From: JANJTB01 sp032027125 | Lineage (GTDB): Bacteria > Bacteroidota > Ignavibacteria > Kapaibacteriales > UBA2268 | Reading direction: 5' to 3' | DNA: 64,000 bases | Assembly: GCA_032027125.1 (NCBI GenBank) | Contig: JAVSMQ010000001.1 | Span: forward strand, 3,396,198-3,460,197 | Part shown: positions 44,890 through 53,352 of the stretch, piece by piece | Position numbering within the stretch: the first letter of the stretch is position 1 | Layout: each line of letters begins with the position of its first letter | Position numbers and translations under genes: made by a program | Notes under the pieces: model-generated | The model's database searches: none | What the model was told of the DNA's origin: nothing | The model's input: only the letters and a program-made list of their open reading frames with translations

Positions 44890-46167
44890 ATGAAAATACT
44901 TTTAATCGGTTCCGGCGGTCGTGAACATGCTTTAGCGTTGTCTTTATCTAAATCCAAATCCTGCGGGCAGTTATTTGCAGCGCCCGGAAACCCGGGAATT
45001 TTTGAATTAGCCGTTAAAGCTGATATAGATATAAATAACCATCATTCGGTAGTTGAATTTTGCAGAAAAGAAAGTATTGAATTGGTTGTAATCGGACCTG
45101 AGCAGCCTCTTGCAGACGGTTTGTCGGATGTGTTGACAGGAACAGGATTTACAGTATTCGGTCCATCAAAATACTGCTCACAGTTGGAATCATCAAAGGA
45201 TTTCTCAAAAAGGATAATGCAGACAAACAATATTCCCACAGCCTCATATAAGTCCTTCACTGCATCCGAATTTGAATCGGTTCATAATTACATAGACAGC
45301 ATTGCTTTGCCTATAGTGCTTAAAGCAGACGGCTTGGCTGCAGGAAAAGGAGTAGTCATCGCTGCAGATTACGACACAGCACACAATGCTGTTGATTCGA
45401 TGTTCGGAGGAGAATTCGGACAAGCCGGAAGCAGGGTACTGATTGAAGAATTTATGACAGGACAGGAAGCTTCAGTTTTTGTGATTACTGACGGTCTGGA
45501 TTATCTGGTTTTTCCGCCATCACAAGACCACAAGAGAATAGGGGACGGAGATACCGGCAAAAATACCGGTGGTATGGGTGCTTATGCTCCTGCTGAACTT
45601 GTCACTAATGAGATTATGAACAAAGTTGAGAGCCGGATTATACAGCCATTATTAAAAGCAATGTCTGATTCCGGTAATCCTTACCGAGGATGTTTGTATG
45701 TCGGATTGATGATTGAAAATGATAATCCGAAAGTAGTAGAGTTTAATGTCAGATTCGGCGACCCGGAAACCCAGGCTGTGCTGCCACTGATAAAAGGTGA
45801 TTTAGCAAAACTGTTTTATACAGCAGCTATCGGTTATATTGAAAAAGATGCCGTTTCAATTGACAGTAATTTGCACTCAGTATGTGTGGTACTTGCATCA
45901 GGAGGCTATCCCGATAGTTTTGAAAAAGGATATGAAATACATTTTCCGGAAAATCTCAGTGAAAATGAAATAATTTTCCAGGCAGGAACAACTGAAAAAG
46001 ACGGTAATACATTAAATTCAGGAGGCAGAGTGCTTGGAGCAACAGCTATTGCAGACTCATTAGAGAATGCAATTGATTCAGCATATAAATTAGCCGCCCA
46101 AATAAGTTTCCAAAATATGTATTACAGAAAAGATATAGGAAAGAAAGGGATTGTTAAAACGAATTGA
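44890..46167 (+). CDS. purD: Phosphoribosylamine-glycine ligase
   Basis: Second step of purine synthesis: ATP-dependent joining of glycine to phosphoribosylamine. 425 aa, the usual length. N-terminal MKILLIGSGGREHALALSLSKS; ATP-grasp core with LKADGLAAGKGVVIA, DHKRIGDGDTGKNTGGMGAYAPAE and VEFNVRFGDPETQAVLPLI; then the C-terminal domain VVLASGGYPDSFEKGYEI and LGATAIADSLENAIDSAY. All family motifs are intact. No other pur genes are adjacent. Confidence 0.97.
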   Translation: MKILLIGSGGREHALALSLSKSKSCGQLFAAPGNPGIFELAVKADIDINNHHSVVEFCRKESIELVVIGPEQPLADGLSDVLTGTGFTVFGPSKYCSQLESSKDFSKRIMQTNNIPTASYKSFTASEFESVHNYIDSIALPIVLKADGLAAGKGVVIAADYDTAHNAVDSMFGGEFGQAGSRVLIEEFMTGQEASVFVITDGLDYLVFPPSQDHKRIGDGDTGKNTGGMGAYAPAELVTNEIMNKVESRIIQPLLKAMSDSGNPYRGCLYVGLMIENDNPKVVEFNVRFGDPETQAVLPLIKGDLAKLFYTAAIGYIEKDAVSIDSNLHSVCVVLASGGYPDSFEKGYEIHFPENLSENEIIFQAGTTEKDGNTLNSGGRVLGATAIADSLENAIDSAYKLAAQISFQNMYYRKDIGKKGIVKTN

Positions 46168-46355
46168 TTTCATCCCATTTATATATTATTATGAAATTGC
46201 TGATGCAAAAAACAATTTGGCATTTTGCAGTAAATCTAAAGGTAAGAATAGTGAAACTTCAATTATTTCTTGTTCAGGCAGTTATAATAACTGAAAATAT
46301 TTATCAGAACAAATCGTAATTTGATAAAATTTATAAATTTAATTAAGTAGATGTG

Positions 46356-46580
46356 ATGGAAAATACAATAAGTCAGCCCCTGACCAATGTTCAAATCGAA
46401 CTCCTCAAAGCTTTTTCTCATAAATTACATGATAATGAAATTATGGAATTAAGAAAACAACTTACTTTATTTTTTGCTAAAAGACTTATAAAAGAAGCTG
46501 ATAAAGTTTGGGATGAAAATGCTTGGGATGACTGTAAAATTAATGAGTTACTAAATTCCAAGCTAAGAAAAAGGAATTAG
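46356..46580 (+). CDS. Putative antitoxin paired with the PIN toxin
   Basis: 74 aa from the ATG at 46356 (a GTG precedes it). No known domain is recognised. It is helical, with the segment IELLKAFSHKLHDNEIMELRKQLTLFFAKRLIKEADKVW and an acidic patch, then a basic tail KLRKRN. Its stop is 1 nt before the start of a PIN-domain gene, the arrangement of a type II toxin-antitoxin pair, so the antitoxin call is by context. Lack of an obvious DNA-binding motif leaves autoregulation open. Confidence 0.6.
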   Translation: MENTISQPLTNVQIELLKAFSHKLHDNEIMELRKQLTLFFAKRLIKEADKVWDENAWDDCKINELLNSKLRKRN

Positions 46581-46581
46581 C

Positions 46582-46995
46582 TTGCTTAAAGTTGTATTAG
46601 ATACCAACGTTCTTTTAGTTTCAGTTTCAAGCAGGTCAAAACTGCATTGGATTTTTGAAGATTTAATAAATGGTAAATATACTATTTGCGTTACAACAGA
46701 AATATTGAATGAATATGCTGAAATTATTGAAAATCACATGGGTGCGATAGCAAGTGAAAGTTTATTGGGAGTTTTAGAAAATCTCCCTAATATTGAGCTT
46801 ATAACTACTTATTTTAGATTTGGTCTTTTGTCAGACCCTGATGATAATAAATTTGTTGATTGTGCCATCGCTTGTAATGCTGATTATATCGTAACTCATG
46901 ACAAAGATTTCAATAAATTAAATAACATTTCATTTCCCAAAATAAACCTTGCCAATACTGAATCATTCAAAAAAATAATCGTTGGTCAAAGGTAA
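46582..46995 (+). CDS. PIN-domain toxin (putative ribonuclease)
   Basis: 137 aa, TTG start with AAGGA upstream inside the previous gene. The PIN-domain acidic residues are in place: VVLDTNVLLVSVS at the start, EILNEYAEII in the middle, and DPDDNKFVDCAIACNADYIVTHDKDF at the end. It resembles the COG1569-type putative toxins. PIN toxins cut RNA when released from their antitoxin. Together with 46356 it forms a complete small module between purD and a HIRAN gene. Confidence 0.8.
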   Translation: MLKVVLDTNVLLVSVSSRSKLHWIFEDLINGKYTICVTTEILNEYAEIIENHMGAIASESLLGVLENLPNIELITTYFRFGLLSDPDDNKFVDCAIACNADYIVTHDKDFNKLNNISFPKINLANTESFKKIIVGQR

Positions 46996-47042
46996 TTGGT
47001 AATATAATTTAAATATTATTGATAATATTAATATATTTCTTT

Positions 47043-47438
47043 TCATATATCTCTCATATACACACGAATAGATAATTTTAGCCACGATTCGTACCACTTC
47101 TTATCAACAATTTTGCCGATAATTATTTTTCCTGCATCCATGAGTCTTGCAAGTATTTCATTACGGTCACGTGGAATATACCCGAGCTTTTCTCCTTTTT
47201 GGGAGAGCAGCATAATTGCAAAAGTATCATATTTATTTTCCGGTTCACGACGGGTGATTAATAATTGGTCAATGTTCAGATTAGGTTCAATTTCTTCCAA
47301 ATCAAGATATGAAGTTCCGGCAATGTGACATTCTATCAGAAATATTTCCTGCATATACGGCATCGGCATACCATTTGAGCCGAAAGAACCGTTAACAAGA
47401 CTTAAATATGCCTGGTCAATTAAGATTAAATTTGACAT
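47043..47438 (-). CDS. HIRAN-domain protein
   Basis: 131 aa. The ATG at 47438 is used; an upstream TTG at 47447 is in frame. The HIRAN pattern is visible: IFLIECHIAGTSYLDLEEIEPNL, LLITRREPENKYDTFAIMLLSQKGEKLGYIPRDRNEILARLMDAGK. HIRAN domains bind DNA 3' ends in repair helicases such as HLTF, but here the domain stands alone. The gene overlaps the end of a J-domain-like gene by 23 nt, so the two are translationally coupled. Confidence 0.8.
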   Translation of the reverse strand: MSNLILIDQAYLSLVNGSFGSNGMPMPYMQEIFLIECHIAGTSYLDLEEIEPNLNIDQLLITRREPENKYDTFAIMLLSQKGEKLGYIPRDRNEILARLMDAGKIIIGKIVDKKWYESWLKLSIRVYMRDI

Positions 47439-48231
47439 TATCACCAAATCCCATAGTATTCAATATCTTACTGTATTTATCTATCATAATCATTAAAGAT
47501 TGTATATTATCGGCTGCAGCAGTTCTTTCAATATTCAGCAAATTCTCATCTTCCAAAATTTTAAGTAATATGTAAGGGTATTGCTCTTTTACTTTTTCAA
47601 TTTTTAGAATATAATGATTGACAGCTTTTTCCAATTTAATTAATTGTCTTTCCAAATCTTCGCCCTTTTTATATTCATCAGGAATTTCTGCACTTAACAA
47701 AATCTGTTCGATAGCTAATAGTTCATCCAAATCTGCATTCTTGTATGCATTGAAAACTCTTGTCCATAAATTTGCGAATTTTACCGGCAGATTGGGATTA
47801 ATATCCGGATGCAGCTTTTTGCTTAATAGTCTGAAAACCCGCTTGATTTCTTTACTTTCTTTTTCATCCAAATTGATAATTATCTCATTAATAGCAGAAT
47901 TATATTTTTTAATAAAATCATTAAATTGAACTTTCCATTCCTGAAGTTCAGTTTCCAAAGACACTTCAATTTTGGCTAAATCAATTATTTCACCTGTATT
48001 TATACTTGTTTGAATCAGTTCAATTTTTCGTTTCAGCCGTCGGGCTTCAAAATCAAGATAAAGCATTTCAATTTTTTGCTGACCGATGATTTTAAGATAC
48101 TCAGATTCGATATTCTTACAAGTAAAGTTTACTAATAGTTCGTAATCTTGCACAAGAATCGAAAGTTCCTCTTTAAAAGCAGATATTTGAATTTTCAATG
48201 AATCGGTTTCAGGTTGTGTTGTTAATTGCAT
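47416..48231 (-). CDS. J-domain-like coiled-coil protein
   Basis: 271 aa, cytoplasmic. N- and C-terminal parts are helical coiled coils (IQISAFKEELSILVQDYELLV; DLERQLIKLEKAVNHYILKIEKV). Between them, about residues 125-170, lies a J-domain-like segment with the HPD motif: IKRVFRLLSKKLHPDINP (HPD near 140) followed by ARVFNAYKNAD-like helix IV. A J domain would stimulate an Hsp70, though it is embedded rather than N-terminal. It is cotranscribed and overlapping with the HIRAN gene. What the pair does is unknown. Confidence 0.65.
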   Translation of the reverse strand: MQLTTQPETDSLKIQISAFKEELSILVQDYELLVNFTCKNIESEYLKIIGQQKIEMLYLDFEARRLKRKIELIQTSINTGEIIDLAKIEVSLETELQEWKVQFNDFIKKYNSAINEIIINLDEKESKEIKRVFRLLSKKLHPDINPNLPVKFANLWTRVFNAYKNADLDELLAIEQILLSAEIPDEYKKGEDLERQLIKLEKAVNHYILKIEKVKEQYPYILLKILEDENLLNIERTAAADNIQSLMIMIDKYSKILNTMGFGDNVKFNLN

Positions 48232-48456
48232 TTTATATATTTTTTAACTACAAATCATTATACAAAATTAAATCATTTTGATGATTCTTCAAATTATTTA
48301 ATTAATTTAGTACAAATAAAAAATAATATTTTTGAAATGATTGAAGTAAAATAAAAAAAAATATCTTTTAGAATAGAATCTATGGATTATAAATGCAACT
48401 TATTTTCATTTCGTGCATCTATTTGTTTAAGAAGTTAATACAGGATTTATACTAAA

Positions 48457-49023
48457 GTGTCAAATAAAAAAAAACAGGAAAAGTTTCTCGGATTACTCGA
48501 AGGAGTTAATGACAGCCTATTTATGTATGCACGTGCTTTGGAGAGTTCGGTGGAAGATGCTGAAGACCTTCTTAGCGATACAATTCTTGCAGCTTACGAA
48601 AAATTCGACACTATTATAGATTACTCAGGTTTTAAAGGCTATATATTCAAAACTGCAAGAAGTATTTTCAGGCAAAAATACCGCAGGTCGTGGCTTTTTG
48701 GAAAATTTGACGAACAAAAAGCTGAAAATATAGTATTAAATGATTTTTCGCCCGATTTACCTGTTGATATTCAGATTCTGTATAATGCTTTGGAAACTTT
48801 ACCTGAAAAACAAAAAGAAGCTGTTGTGTTGTTTGAAATTTCGGGTTTCTCATTAATTGAAATAAAAGAATTACAGGGTGGAACTCTTTCTGCTGTTAAA
48901 TCAAGAGTTAAACGCGGTCGAGAGAAATTAACAGAAATTTTAGTACATCAGGACAAATTTTATCGAAGGGAAAAATTGACAGAAATTTATGAACCTTTTG
49001 TAAATGGAATTGAAAATGAATAA
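48457..49023 (+). CDS. ECF-type RNA polymerase sigma factor
   Basis: 188 aa, GTG start. Region 2 is visible as LFMYARALESSVEDAEDLLSDTILAAYEKFD...GFKGYIFKTARSIFRQKYRR, region 4 as ALETLPEKQKEAVVLFEISGFSLIEIKELQGGTLSAVKSRVKRGREKLTEIL. Its end overlaps the next gene, which encodes a transmembrane protein, the classical sigma/anti-sigma order. The upstream 225 nt shared with the divergent J-domain gene contain TATTTTTG at 48327-48334 but no paired TTG. Confidence 0.9.
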   Translation: MSNKKKQEKFLGLLEGVNDSLFMYARALESSVEDAEDLLSDTILAAYEKFDTIIDYSGFKGYIFKTARSIFRQKYRRSWLFGKFDEQKAENIVLNDFSPDLPVDIQILYNALETLPEKQKEAVVLFEISGFSLIEIKELQGGTLSAVKSRVKRGREKLTEILVHQDKFYRREKLTEIYEPFVNGIENE

Positions 49024-50692
49024 TAAATATAAAAATACAGATAATTATTTAGAATCTGCAAGAAAATTTAAGTCACCGGTTTCGAAGGATATGGCGCGCA
49101 ATATAATAGAAATGAGTGATTTGAAAAATTCTGTTCAAAAAACATTTTTTTCAAAATACGGAGTTAAAATCATGGCTATTTCATCAGTTCTATTCAGCAG
49201 TCTTATTATTTTTGCAGTCAGTACGGGAATCTTTAATGATAATGTTCAAAATTCTGTCCATCTAAATTCATCATTAAATAAAATTCAGGAAATCCCGGAA
49301 AAAGTTTCGAATATTGAACCAAAAAAATCTGAATCATTAATTGTTTCAACATCAAAATCGCAGGATTTTTCAGCTAATCAATCTGAAATTAAAGGTAAAC
49401 CGGAGAATTCAACATCAATTATCAAAGGTATAAATACTATTAAACTTTCTGAAAAGGAACTTACAGATTTCAGGATTTATATTGATTCAATTGATAATAA
49501 AGAAAAGGTTTATCCAGGTATTGGATTTTGGTCTAAAACAGGAGAATCTGCTGCAACATATTCGGTTTTTACAATAGGAGGTGGTTCAACACATCAACAT
49601 GAGAAATTACCTTCTGAAAAGAATATTCATTTTATAAAGCTATATCCAAATGTAATTACAGATTATAAAGGCTCAATTTTTGTGCAAATAGCTGACGCTT
49701 TGAATGATGGAAGTGCATTAAATGAATTCATTTCATTTAATAATAGCTTTATGGATTTTTACAAATTAGAATTTATTGAGGATTACTTTCCTGATAAAAT
49801 TCCTGATGAAATAAATCTACAGCTATCTGAGCTCCAAAAATTACTCGAAAAGAATTCAACTTTTGAAGAAATTGACCTTACAACTACAAAGCAAATTGAT
49901 AAACTATTGACAGAATTAAATATTTATTTTACAATGATTTCCGAAACTGGTAAAAATAAATATAATAGCGTTAAACCACAATTATCCTCTGTTGATACGA
50001 ACCTAAAAACCAAGATGACTATATTTTTAGACCACGACCCGGACAGTTCGGATTATAAATCAATAGAAAGTATGACAAAAATGGGTTTTAATGTTATATT
50101 TGAAAAACATCCTCTGACAATGAGGGAATTTTTAAATCAAAATTACAGCAAACTTGGCAGTAAGTTGTCCGATTTAAGTCAGATGGTAAAAAATTACATA
50201 ATGATTAATAAAATGCTTGCTATTGAGATACCTATTAATAATGAATCTGAAAATGGCGGTTTTATTTTCTGGTATGAACCTTCTCAGAAATTGATTGATG
50301 TATTACCTGCAAGATATAGGAGCGATTTGTCAAAAGAGTTTAAACTTTTGGAAAATGAAGATGCAATCTGCGGTGCAGTTGTACAGTCGGAAAAATCATA
50401 TCTTGATATTTGGAGAGCTTGCAGCGGAGCCATCGAAAATCTGAGAGTATTTCCAAATCCCGTAAAGTCAATCTTTACAGTCCGGTTTGAACTAAAAGAA
50501 AAAAGAATCATGAAATTTGCAATTCATGATGTGAATGGTAACAAAATAAAAGATTTATCTCAAAACAACCATTTAAGCACAGGAACAAATTCGTTAACAT
50601 TTGATATATCTCAAATTAAAACAGGAATGTATTTAATAGTCGGAAGCAGTGAAACAGGAGAAACAGTAGTACAAAGAATCATTAAAGAATAA
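49016..50692 (+). CDS. Putative anti-sigma membrane protein ending in a T9SS sorting domain
   Basis: About 558 aa. The ATG at 49016 follows GGAATTGAAA and overlaps the sigma gene by 8 nt; an ATG at 49004 is also in frame. Residues 1-50 are a polar, helical, cytoplasmic-type segment (SPVSKDMARNIIEMSDLKNSVQK). A single helix at about 50-72 (IMAISSVLFSSLIIFAVSTG) follows, with no cleavage site, then a Ser/Lys/Asn-rich linker, a unique domain at about 170-465, and at about 475-558 a type A T9SS domain (LRVFPNPVKSIFTVRFEL, HDVNGNKIKDL, FDISQIKTGMYLIVGSS). The N-terminal half fits an anti-sigma factor; the sorting domain at the far end of an uncleaved membrane protein is unusual. Confidence 0.65.
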   Translation: MNNKYKNTDNYLESARKFKSPVSKDMARNIIEMSDLKNSVQKTFFSKYGVKIMAISSVLFSSLIIFAVSTGIFNDNVQNSVHLNSSLNKIQEIPEKVSNIEPKKSESLIVSTSKSQDFSANQSEIKGKPENSTSIIKGINTIKLSEKELTDFRIYIDSIDNKEKVYPGIGFWSKTGESAATYSVFTIGGGSTHQHEKLPSEKNIHFIKLYPNVITDYKGSIFVQIADALNDGSALNEFISFNNSFMDFYKLEFIEDYFPDKIPDEINLQLSELQKLLEKNSTFEEIDLTTTKQIDKLLTELNIYFTMISETGKNKYNSVKPQLSSVDTNLKTKMTIFLDHDPDSSDYKSIESMTKMGFNVIFEKHPLTMREFLNQNYSKLGSKLSDLSQMVKNYIMINKMLAIEIPINNESENGGFIFWYEPSQKLIDVLPARYRSDLSKEFKLLENEDAICGAVVQSEKSYLDIWRACSGAIENLRVFPNPVKSIFTVRFELKEKRIMKFAIHDVNGNKIKDLSQNNHLSTGTNSLTFDISQIKTGMYLIVGSSETGETVVQRIIKE

Positions 50693-50714
50693 GTTTAAAA
50701 ATCGGCAACTCAAT

Positions 50715-50757
50715 AATCCCCCTGTTTAACTTGTAAAGTTTGTCAGGGGGATTTTTG
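50715..50757 (+). terminator. Terminator of the sigma/T9SS-domain operon
   Basis: AATCCCCCTG (50715-50724) and CAGGGGGATT (50744-50753) form a 10-bp stem followed by TTTGTTT. Confidence 0.85.
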
Positions 50758-50833
50758 TTTCGATTTATATACTATCTCAAAATATATCTTATCATTAAAA
50801 TAATTTTTATACTAATCAGTATTATACCAACAA

Positions 50834-50857
50834 GTATTATACCAATTGGTGAAAAAT
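50834..50857. repeat. Direct repeat flanking the ATPase gene, left copy
   Basis: GTATTATACCAATTGGTGAA plus AAAT, ending inside the start codon at 50856. It matches 52009-52032 in 22 of 24 positions. A partial third copy (AGTATTATACCAA) lies just upstream at 50818-50830. Confidence 0.75.
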
Positions 50858-52043
50858 GAAAGAATCTCCTTTTATATTTGGAAAAACAGTTTCCCACGGT
50901 GCTTTTACAAACCGTGAAGACGAGATTGAGCGATTATCAAACAATCTGATTTCGGGCATTAATACTATGATTATTTCTCCGAGAAGATGGGGAAAAACAT
51001 CGCTTGTCGAAAAAGTTTCCCTGAATTTGAAATCCAAATATCCGGAACTGAAAATAGTGAACGTTGATATATTCTCAGCAAACTCCGCCCGCGAATTTCT
51101 CGAAAATTTTGCTCAAAATATTATTAAATCAAGTTCAACAGTAGTTGAGGATTGGGTTAGAACAGGTCGGGAATTTTTCAGGAATATAATTCCACGTTTA
51201 AGTTTTGGAACTGATCCGATTACTGATTTTAGTATCAGCTTTGATTTCGGAGATTCAAATCTTGAAATTGATGAAATTTTAAATCTCGCTGAGGCAATTG
51301 CAACCAGGAAAAAAATAAAGTTTATCATTAATATTGATGAGTTTCAGAATGTTGTTAATTTCAAAGATTATCCGAATTTGGAAAATAAATTAAGAGCTGT
51401 ATGGCAAAAGCAGAAAAATGTCACATATTGCATATTTGGCAGTAAACGTCATCTGATGGAAGATATATTTACAAACAGTTCAAAACCGTTTTATAAGTTT
51501 GGAGATGTAATTTTTCTACAAAAAATTAGAAGAGAAAAATGGGTGGATTTCATAACAAGTAGGTTTAAGGAGACCGGTAAAAATATTTCTGAAACTAATG
51601 CCGGTTTAATAGCTGATTTAATGCAGAATCATCCCTGGTATGTTCAGCAATTGTCACACATTTGCTGGAGTAAGACTTCCAAAACTTTATCGAATGATTT
51701 GATAATTAAATCACTCGATGAAGTTATTAACTCAAATAATCCACTTTTTCAACGTGAAATTGATATTTTGAGCCGTACTCAATTAAATCTGCTTAAAGCA
51801 GTTGCAGACAATGAAACTCAATTAACTTCAGTTGATATTATAAAGCGATATAATCTCGGTACTCCCTCTAACGTTTTGAAAAGCAAAAGTGTCCTCGTCA
51901 AAAATGATATTTTTTACGATAATTCCGGTAAACTCGACTTTTCCGACCCAGTATTTTTACTTTGGTTTAAAAGAGATTATCTCAAGCAGTTAAATTTTTC
52001 ACCAATAGGTATTATACCAACCGGTGAAAAATTAATTATTTAA
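50856..52043 (+). CDS. AAA-type ATPase (archaeal-ATPase-like family)
   Basis: 395 aa. It begins with FGKTVSHGAFTNREDEIERLSNNL, then Walker A ISPRRWGKTSLVEKV (about 45-55), Walker B FIINIDEFQNVV (about 160), a sensor-like CIFGSKRHLMEDIF and a winged-helix-like end (QLNLLKAVADNETQLTSVDIIKRYNLGTPSNVLKSKSVLVKNDIFY ... FSDPVFLLWFKRDYL). These P-loop proteins are widespread and often sporadic; their function is unknown. The gene is bracketed by 24-bp direct repeats whose right copy forms the last codons, hinting at mobility or a duplicated neighbour. Confidence 0.8.
   Translation: MKESPFIFGKTVSHGAFTNREDEIERLSNNLISGINTMIISPRRWGKTSLVEKVSLNLKSKYPELKIVNVDIFSANSAREFLENFAQNIIKSSSTVVEDWVRTGREFFRNIIPRLSFGTDPITDFSISFDFGDSNLEIDEILNLAEAIATRKKIKFIINIDEFQNVVNFKDYPNLENKLRAVWQKQKNVTYCIFGSKRHLMEDIFTNSSKPFYKFGDVIFLQKIRREKWVDFITSRFKETGKNISETNAGLIADLMQNHPWYVQQLSHICWSKTSKTLSNDLIIKSLDEVINSNNPLFQREIDILSRTQLNLLKAVADNETQLTSVDIIKRYNLGTPSNVLKSKSVLVKNDIFYDNSGKLDFSDPVFLLWFKRDYLKQLNFSPIGIIPTGEKLII
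52009..52032. repeat. Direct repeat flanking the ATPase gene, right copy
   Basis: GTATTATACCAACCGGTGAA plus AAAT, encoding part of the C-terminus (GIIPTGEKL). See 50834-50857. Confidence 0.75.
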
Positions 52044-52166
52044 ACATTCTCATATTAATTCAATATTATCAGATTCCATAATTCTATATAAAAAAATATT
52101 GTTTATAAAAAATCGTCAGATTTTCTGTTATATATTATATTTATTTATTCTTATGAAGGTAAATGT

Positions 52167-52406
52167 ATGTCGGATTTGTTATCAAAACAAATTAGTTATC
52201 TTGATAATTCCGAAATTATTCAATTGGAACATTTTGCGGAATTTCTTTTATTCAAACGAACCAATAATATTTCTCAATCGGAAATTGATGATATTCCAAC
52301 AAGTGAATTAACAGGATTAATTTCTAAATCTGATGTTTTTGATTGGCTTGAATCACCTGATGAAGATATTTATTCATCTGAAGATGGGGTTCCGGCGAAA
52401 TGGTAA
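52167..52406 (+). CDS. Antitoxin of a MazF-type pair
   Basis: 79 aa: LSKQISYLDNSEIIQLEHFAEFLLFKR at the N-terminus resembles the DUF2281 helix found in small antitoxins, and the C-terminal half is acidic (FDWLESPDEDIYSSEDGV), suitable for masking a basic toxin. Its stop overlaps the start of the MazF-like gene by 7 nt. The antitoxin call rests mainly on this arrangement. Confidence 0.65.
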   Translation: MSDLLSKQISYLDNSEIIQLEHFAEFLLFKRTNNISQSEIDDIPTSELTGLISKSDVFDWLESPDEDIYSSEDGVPAKW

Positions 52407-52762
52407 ATCCTAAAATTAAACGCGGTACTGTTGTTCTGATTAATTTCCCATTTTCGGATGGTAATTCATCAAAAGTTCGCCCAGCCGTTATAGTAACACC
52501 TGATTTTCTTTTGCCATTGACTAATGATGTACTATGTGTTTTTATTTCTTCGTCTCAATCAATTAATTTACTTCCAAGTGACTATGTTATTGAAACGACT
52601 AATCCATCTTTTAAAGAAACCGGACTTCAATTACGTTCTACTCTCAGAGGTCATAAGATAGCATTGATTGAAAAAACTTATGTGAATAGGGTTATTGGCA
52701 AACTTGACAATATATTAATAGATGAAATGAATAAACATATTAAAATAGCTTTAGGGTTATAA
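52400..52762 (+). CDS. MazF/PemK-like toxin (mRNA endonuclease)
   Basis: 120 aa. The MazF fold is indicated by KRGTVVLINFPFSDGNSSKVRPAVIVTPD at the start, VLCVFISSSQ in the middle, and TGLQLRSTLRGHKIALIEKTYVNRVIGKLD, where the Ser/Thr after a conserved Leu is part of the active site. Such enzymes cleave mRNA during stress when the antitoxin is degraded. It overlaps its antitoxin gene and is the second toxin-antitoxin module in 6.5 kb. Confidence 0.85.
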   Translation: MVNPKIKRGTVVLINFPFSDGNSSKVRPAVIVTPDFLLPLTNDVLCVFISSSQSINLLPSDYVIETTNPSFKETGLQLRSTLRGHKIALIEKTYVNRVIGKLDNILIDEMNKHIKIALGL

Positions 52763-52822
52763 CAAATTATCCAATCAGATTCACAAAAAATATTTTGATA
52801 AATATTGATTAATCCACAAAAT

Positions 52823-52861
52823 AAAAAAACGCTAAACATATAATGATTATATACTTAGCGT
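52823..52861 (-). terminator. Terminator of the rpsT/tRNA-Arg transcript
   Basis: ACGCTAAACATATA and TATATACTTAGCGT pair with two mismatches; on the minus strand a run of seven T follows. It lies 11 nt beyond the tRNA 3' end. Confidence 0.75.
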
Positions 52862-52871
52862 CAAAGTGTCG

Positions 52872-52945
52872 TACGCCCTAGAGGAGTCGAACCTCTAACC
52901 TTCTGATCCGTAGTCAGATACTCTATCCAATTGAGCTAAGGGCGC
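52872..52945 (-). tRNA. tRNA-Arg (anticodon ACG)
   Basis: 74 nt forming a full cloverleaf: acceptor GCGCCCT with AGGGCGT (one G-U pair), D stem GCTC/GAGT, anticodon stem TCTGA/TCAGA with loop CTACGGA (anticodon ACG), T stem AGAGG/CCTCT with TTCGACT. The discriminator is A; CCA is not encoded. The first anticodon A is expected to be converted to inosine to read CGU, CGC and CGA. It lies 22 nt after rpsT and is probably cotranscribed with it. Confidence 0.95.
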
Positions 52946-52967
52946 CTATCAAATATTTAAATTATAT

Positions 52968-53240
52968 TTAAACAGCCTGAACTGCAAACTTTAGCTTATT
53001 AACGTGTTTAGCCAATGAAGACTTTTTGTTTGAAGCAGTGTTTGAATGCATTACATTCTTGGCACTGATTCTATCGAGAATCTTTGTTGCCAGTCTGAAT
53101 TTTTCTGCTGCTTCTTCAAAAGTTGTAGCCTCACGTACCGCTCTGATAGCAAATTTTGCAGCCTTCTTATTTAATCTGTTATAGAGGCGGCGTTTGCGAG
53201 ACTGCCTCATTCTTTTCAATGCTGATTTATGATGCGCCAT
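52968..53240 (-). CDS. rpsT: 30S ribosomal protein S20
   Basis: 90 aa, normal length. Strongly basic, with the family pattern AHHKSALKRMRQSRKRRLYNRLNKKA, the helical middle AIRAVREATTFEEAAEKF and the C-terminal NTASNKKSSLAKHVNKL. It binds 16S rRNA early in 30S assembly. It has its own promoter-like sequence upstream and a tRNA-Arg gene downstream. Confidence 0.96.
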   Translation of the reverse strand: MAHHKSALKRMRQSRKRRLYNRLNKKAAKFAIRAVREATTFEEAAEKFRLATKILDRISAKNVMHSNTASNKKSSLAKHVNKLKFAVQAV

Positions 53241-53279
53241 TTTAATCCAAAAAATTATTCATTACACAAATAGGAACTA

Positions 53280-53309
53280 CAAAAATAATACTTATATTTT
53301 TGATAACAA
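53280..53309 (-). promoter_or_regulatory. Candidate promoter of rpsT
   Basis: On the minus strand TTG (53309-53307), 19 nt, TATTTTTG (53287-53280), a full match to the Bacteroidota pattern. It ends 39 nt before the start codon. Confidence 0.5.
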
Positions 53310-53352
53310 AATTTTTTTTAATATTTTTTTGTTTTGTTGAAAACTAAAAATC

